DNA of 22,922 bases from JADGOV01 sp040002735 (GTDB lineage Bacteria > Actinomycetota > Actinomycetes > JADGOV01), in the NCBI GenBank assembly GCA_040002735.1, contig JBDUDX010000080.1, positions 1-22,922 on the forward strand, given 5' to 3'. Shown piece after piece: positions 21,053 through 22,922 of the stretch (the first letter of the stretch is position 1; the number at the start of each line of letters is the position of its first letter). The translations under genes were made by a program, and so were the position numbers. The notes below the pieces were generated by a model. The model saw only the letters and a list, made by a program, of their open reading frames with translations. It did no database searches and had not been told where the DNA came from.

Positions 21053-22876
21053 GTGCACTTTCCCTTGCGTTCGACGGTCGTGACCGTCACCGTTGCCACG
21101 GTCGGTGCCGCGGTACTGACGGCGGTCGGATCCCCGGCCGGCGCCACGCCGCCGACGCTCGATCCGGCAGCCGGTACGGTCGCCGCGAGACCCGGCACCG
21201 CCGACCCGGGAGGCCCCCCGCTGCCGGACACCGGGGAGGCGCTGCCCGGCCGCCCGGCGGCCCCGCGGACGTCCCGCGCGGCCGAACCCGCCGGCGCGGC
21301 CGCAGCCGTGCCCGTACCCCCGACGCCGCCCGGTCTGCCGTCGGAGGTTGAGCCGCTGAGCCCGTACCTGGGCCAGGTGAGTTGCGACTTCCGGGAGAAG
21401 CCTGGCGTACGCGCCTTCGCTGATCTCGTCCTGCGGACCTATCCGGCCACCAGCAGCGCCGGCATCCTCCGCAGCTGCCTCACCGGGGCAACCAGCGAGC
21501 ACAAGGAGGGCCGGGCGTGGGATTGGTGGGTCTCGGTGACCAACCCCGCCGAGGTCGCCGAAGCCAACGCCCTCATCACCTGGCTGCTGGCCACCGACGC
21601 GGCCGGTAACCGGTTCGCCATGGCCCGCCGGCTCGGCCTGACGTATCTGATCTGGAATGCGCAAACCTGGAGCACGTACCGGGCTGCGGAGGGGTGGCGG
21701 CCGTACTCCTGCTCCGGTACCACCGGCTGCCACCGTGACCACGTGCACTTCAGCTTCGGGTGGGCCGGCGCCTGGCAGCGCACCTCGTACTTCACCAAGC
21801 AGGTGGCGCCGGTGGACTACGGGCCCTGCCGGCCGGCCGGTCAGCGCAATGCACCGGTTTACAGCCGGTTCAACGCCACCGCGTGCTCCTCGGTAGCCAC
21901 CCCGGCGACCCCGCGGAGCGACTTGGAATTCCTGGAGCAGAACCTCAACCTGGCTGCGGTGAGTGGCGACAGCGGCTCGGCCGTGTCGGTGGTCCAGCGG
22001 CAGGTCGGTACGGCGGTGACCGGCTCGTTTGGCGGCAACACCGTCGTCGCGGTGGGCGCCTACCAGCGGGCGCACGCCCTGCCCCAGACCGGTTGGGTCG
22101 GCGGCCTGACCTGGCGAGCGTTCCTGGCCGGGGCGCTCCGGGCCATGGCAAAGCGCGTGGGGGACTACAACGGTGACGGCCGGGCGGACCCGGCGGTCTT
22201 CCGGCCCGCCACTGCCACCTGGTACGTCCACGGCATGGCGGCCTCGGCCTGGGGAGCTCGGGGCGACATTCCGGTGCCCGGGGATTACAACGGTGACGGG
22301 CGCAGTGATCTCGCCGTGTACCGGCCCTCGACCCGAACCTGGTGGATTCGCGGCGGAGTGACCACCGCCTGGGGCCTGGCCGGCGACGTGCCGGTGCCCG
22401 CGGACTACAACGGTGACGGCCGTACCGACCTGGCGGTCTTCCGGCCCTCGAACGGCACCTGGTACATCGCCGGCGGACCGGCGACGACGTGGGGAGTTCC
22501 CGGCGATGTGCCGGTGCCGGCGGACTACAACGGTGACGGTCGGGTGGAGCTGGCGGTGTTCCGACCGTCGAACGGTCGGTGGTACGTCGGGAGCGCGGTC
22601 TCCACACCCTGGGGCGAATCCGGCGACGTGCCGGTGCCGGCGGACTACAACGGTGACGGTCGGGTGGAGCTGGCGGTGTTCCGACCGTCGACCGGCGCCT
22701 GGTGGGTACGCGGCGGCGCGGCAACTCCCTGGGGTCAGCGCGGCGACGTACCGTCCCCGGCGGACTACAACGGCGACCATCGAGCGGATCTGGCCGTGTT
22801 CCGACCGTCCACCGGAGCCTGGGGGTCCGCGGCTCGGCGACTACTGCCTGGGGACTCGCTGGCGACGTGCCGCTGA
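21053..22876 (+). CDS. Secreted M15-like protein with peptidoglycan-binding domain and FG-GAP/VCBS repeats, 3' frameshift
   Basis: About 607 aa. Signal peptide residues 1-31 (VVTVTVATVGAAVLTAV, cleavage likely after SPAGA), a Pro/Ala-rich linker, then an ARB_07466/peptidase M15-like domain with the zinc-site pattern TSEHKEGRAWDWW and RDHVHFSF plus paired Cys residues. A peptidoglycan-binding-type domain follows (LEFLEQNLNLAAVSGDSGSA, VGAYQRAHALPQTGWVGGLT). The C-terminus has six 40-residue repeats of the DYNGDGR-DLAVFRPS type with Ca-binding D-x-N-x-D. It probably binds or trims cell wall outside the cell. Start chosen at GTG 21053 (AGG eight bases upstream); GTG 21044 is also possible. Near 22822, TGGGGGTCC replaces an expected TGGTGGGTCC; with that base the last repeat would finish as VRGSATTAWGLAGDVP and end at the TAG at 22918-22920. 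Confidence 0.85.
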   Translation: MHFPLRSTVVTVTVATVGAAVLTAVGSPAGATPPTLDPAAGTVAARPGTADPGGPPLPDTGEALPGRPAAPRTSRAAEPAGAAAAVPVPPTPPGLPSEVEPLSPYLGQVSCDFREKPGVRAFADLVLRTYPATSSAGILRSCLTGATSEHKEGRAWDWWVSVTNPAEVAEANALITWLLATDAAGNRFAMARRLGLTYLIWNAQTWSTYRAAEGWRPYSCSGTTGCHRDHVHFSFGWAGAWQRTSYFTKQVAPVDYGPCRPAGQRNAPVYSRFNATACSSVATPATPRSDLEFLEQNLNLAAVSGDSGSAVSVVQRQVGTAVTGSFGGNTVVAVGAYQRAHALPQTGWVGGLTWRAFLAGALRAMAKRVGDYNGDGRADPAVFRPATATWYVHGMAASAWGARGDIPVPGDYNGDGRSDLAVYRPSTRTWWIRGGVTTAWGLAGDVPVPADYNGDGRTDLAVFRPSNGTWYIAGGPATTWGVPGDVPVPADYNGDGRVELAVFRPSNGRWYVGSAVSTPWGESGDVPVPADYNGDGRVELAVFRPSTGAWWVRGGAATPWGQRGDVPSPADYNGDHRADLAVFRPSTGAWGSAARRLLPGDSLATCR

Positions 22877-22879
22877 TGC
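22160..22879 (+). repeat. Six tandem 120-bp units encoding FG-GAP/VCBS-type repeats
   Basis: Units begin at 22160, 22280, 22400, 22520, 22640 and 22760, each starting with (G/A)DYNGD. Units 4 and 5 share a long exact DNA match (about 22508-22571 against 22628-22691), while others differ at many codons, pointing to a recent unit duplication or conversion. Confidence 0.9.
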
Positions 22880-22922
22880 TGCCGTTCGCCATCGCCCGTG
22901 CGGTGGTGAGCTTCGGGTAGCC

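Noticed and set aside
20900..22780. Upstream extension of the pgm frame by over 600 codons
   Set aside because: It is the antisense of the secreted repeat protein, and its apparent repeats mirror the 120-bp units; pgm has a clear ATG with ribosome-binding site at 20899.

Overview
The window looks like chromosome of a high-GC actinobacterium. A Micromonosporaceae-type host is my inference. It rests on very high GC, many GTG/TTG starts, a DUF3516-type Ski2-like helicase, an acVLRF1-type release-factor paralogue and the C-terminal domain of a SigJ-like sigma factor. I see no tRNA, rRNA, CRISPR array, phage gene or transposase.

Left part (1-5610): a sugar ABC importer of the rhamnose/AI-2 type runs leftward in the order ATPase, permease, permease, lipoprotein binding protein. 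The binding protein is cut by the window edge. A LacI-family regulator diverges from it. The shared intergenic region holds a good sigma-70-like promoter for the importer, with a LacI-type operator (TGAAA-N2-TTTCA) just downstream of it, so repression by the neighbouring LacI protein is the natural model.

5611-8727: a decayed stretch. After a small Cys-rich ORF come broken remains of a two-domain VOC (glyoxalase-like) protein, a four-helix SMR-like membrane protein, a fold-type III PLP decarboxylase and a TPR protein. Each carries one or more lesions: nonsense codons, indels, an internal deletion, a lost start, or a catalytic Cys-to-Tyr change.

8728-12575: a divergent marR-yceI pair with two near-identical operator copies; a possible 45-aa membrane peptide; an MscS channel with a Ser/Thr/Pro-rich membrane protein 2 bp downstream; and two divergent small dimeric alpha/beta-barrel proteins separated by a 13-bp tandem repeat.

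12576-14282: a fragment of an HNH-type endonuclease 3' end, a DUF2461 gene (possibly leaderless), two copies of a roughly 80-bp palindromic repeat element, and a frameshifted, 3'-truncated amylosucrase-like gene ending next to those elements.

14283-22922: a DUF3516-type helicase, an acVLRF1 gene overlapping an alpha/beta hydrolase gene by 4 bp, a charged coiled-coil protein, a sigma-factor 3' remnant, phosphoglucomutase, and a secreted M15-like protein with six 40-residue FG-GAP/VCBS-type repeats whose last repeat is frameshifted.

The main themes are two well-formed local regulatory circuits (LacI/importer, MarR/YceI), an unusual density of pseudogenes, and a paired palindromic element that may be mobile. 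Many of the lesions are single-base indels, so assembly error must be excluded before evolutionary conclusions are drawn.
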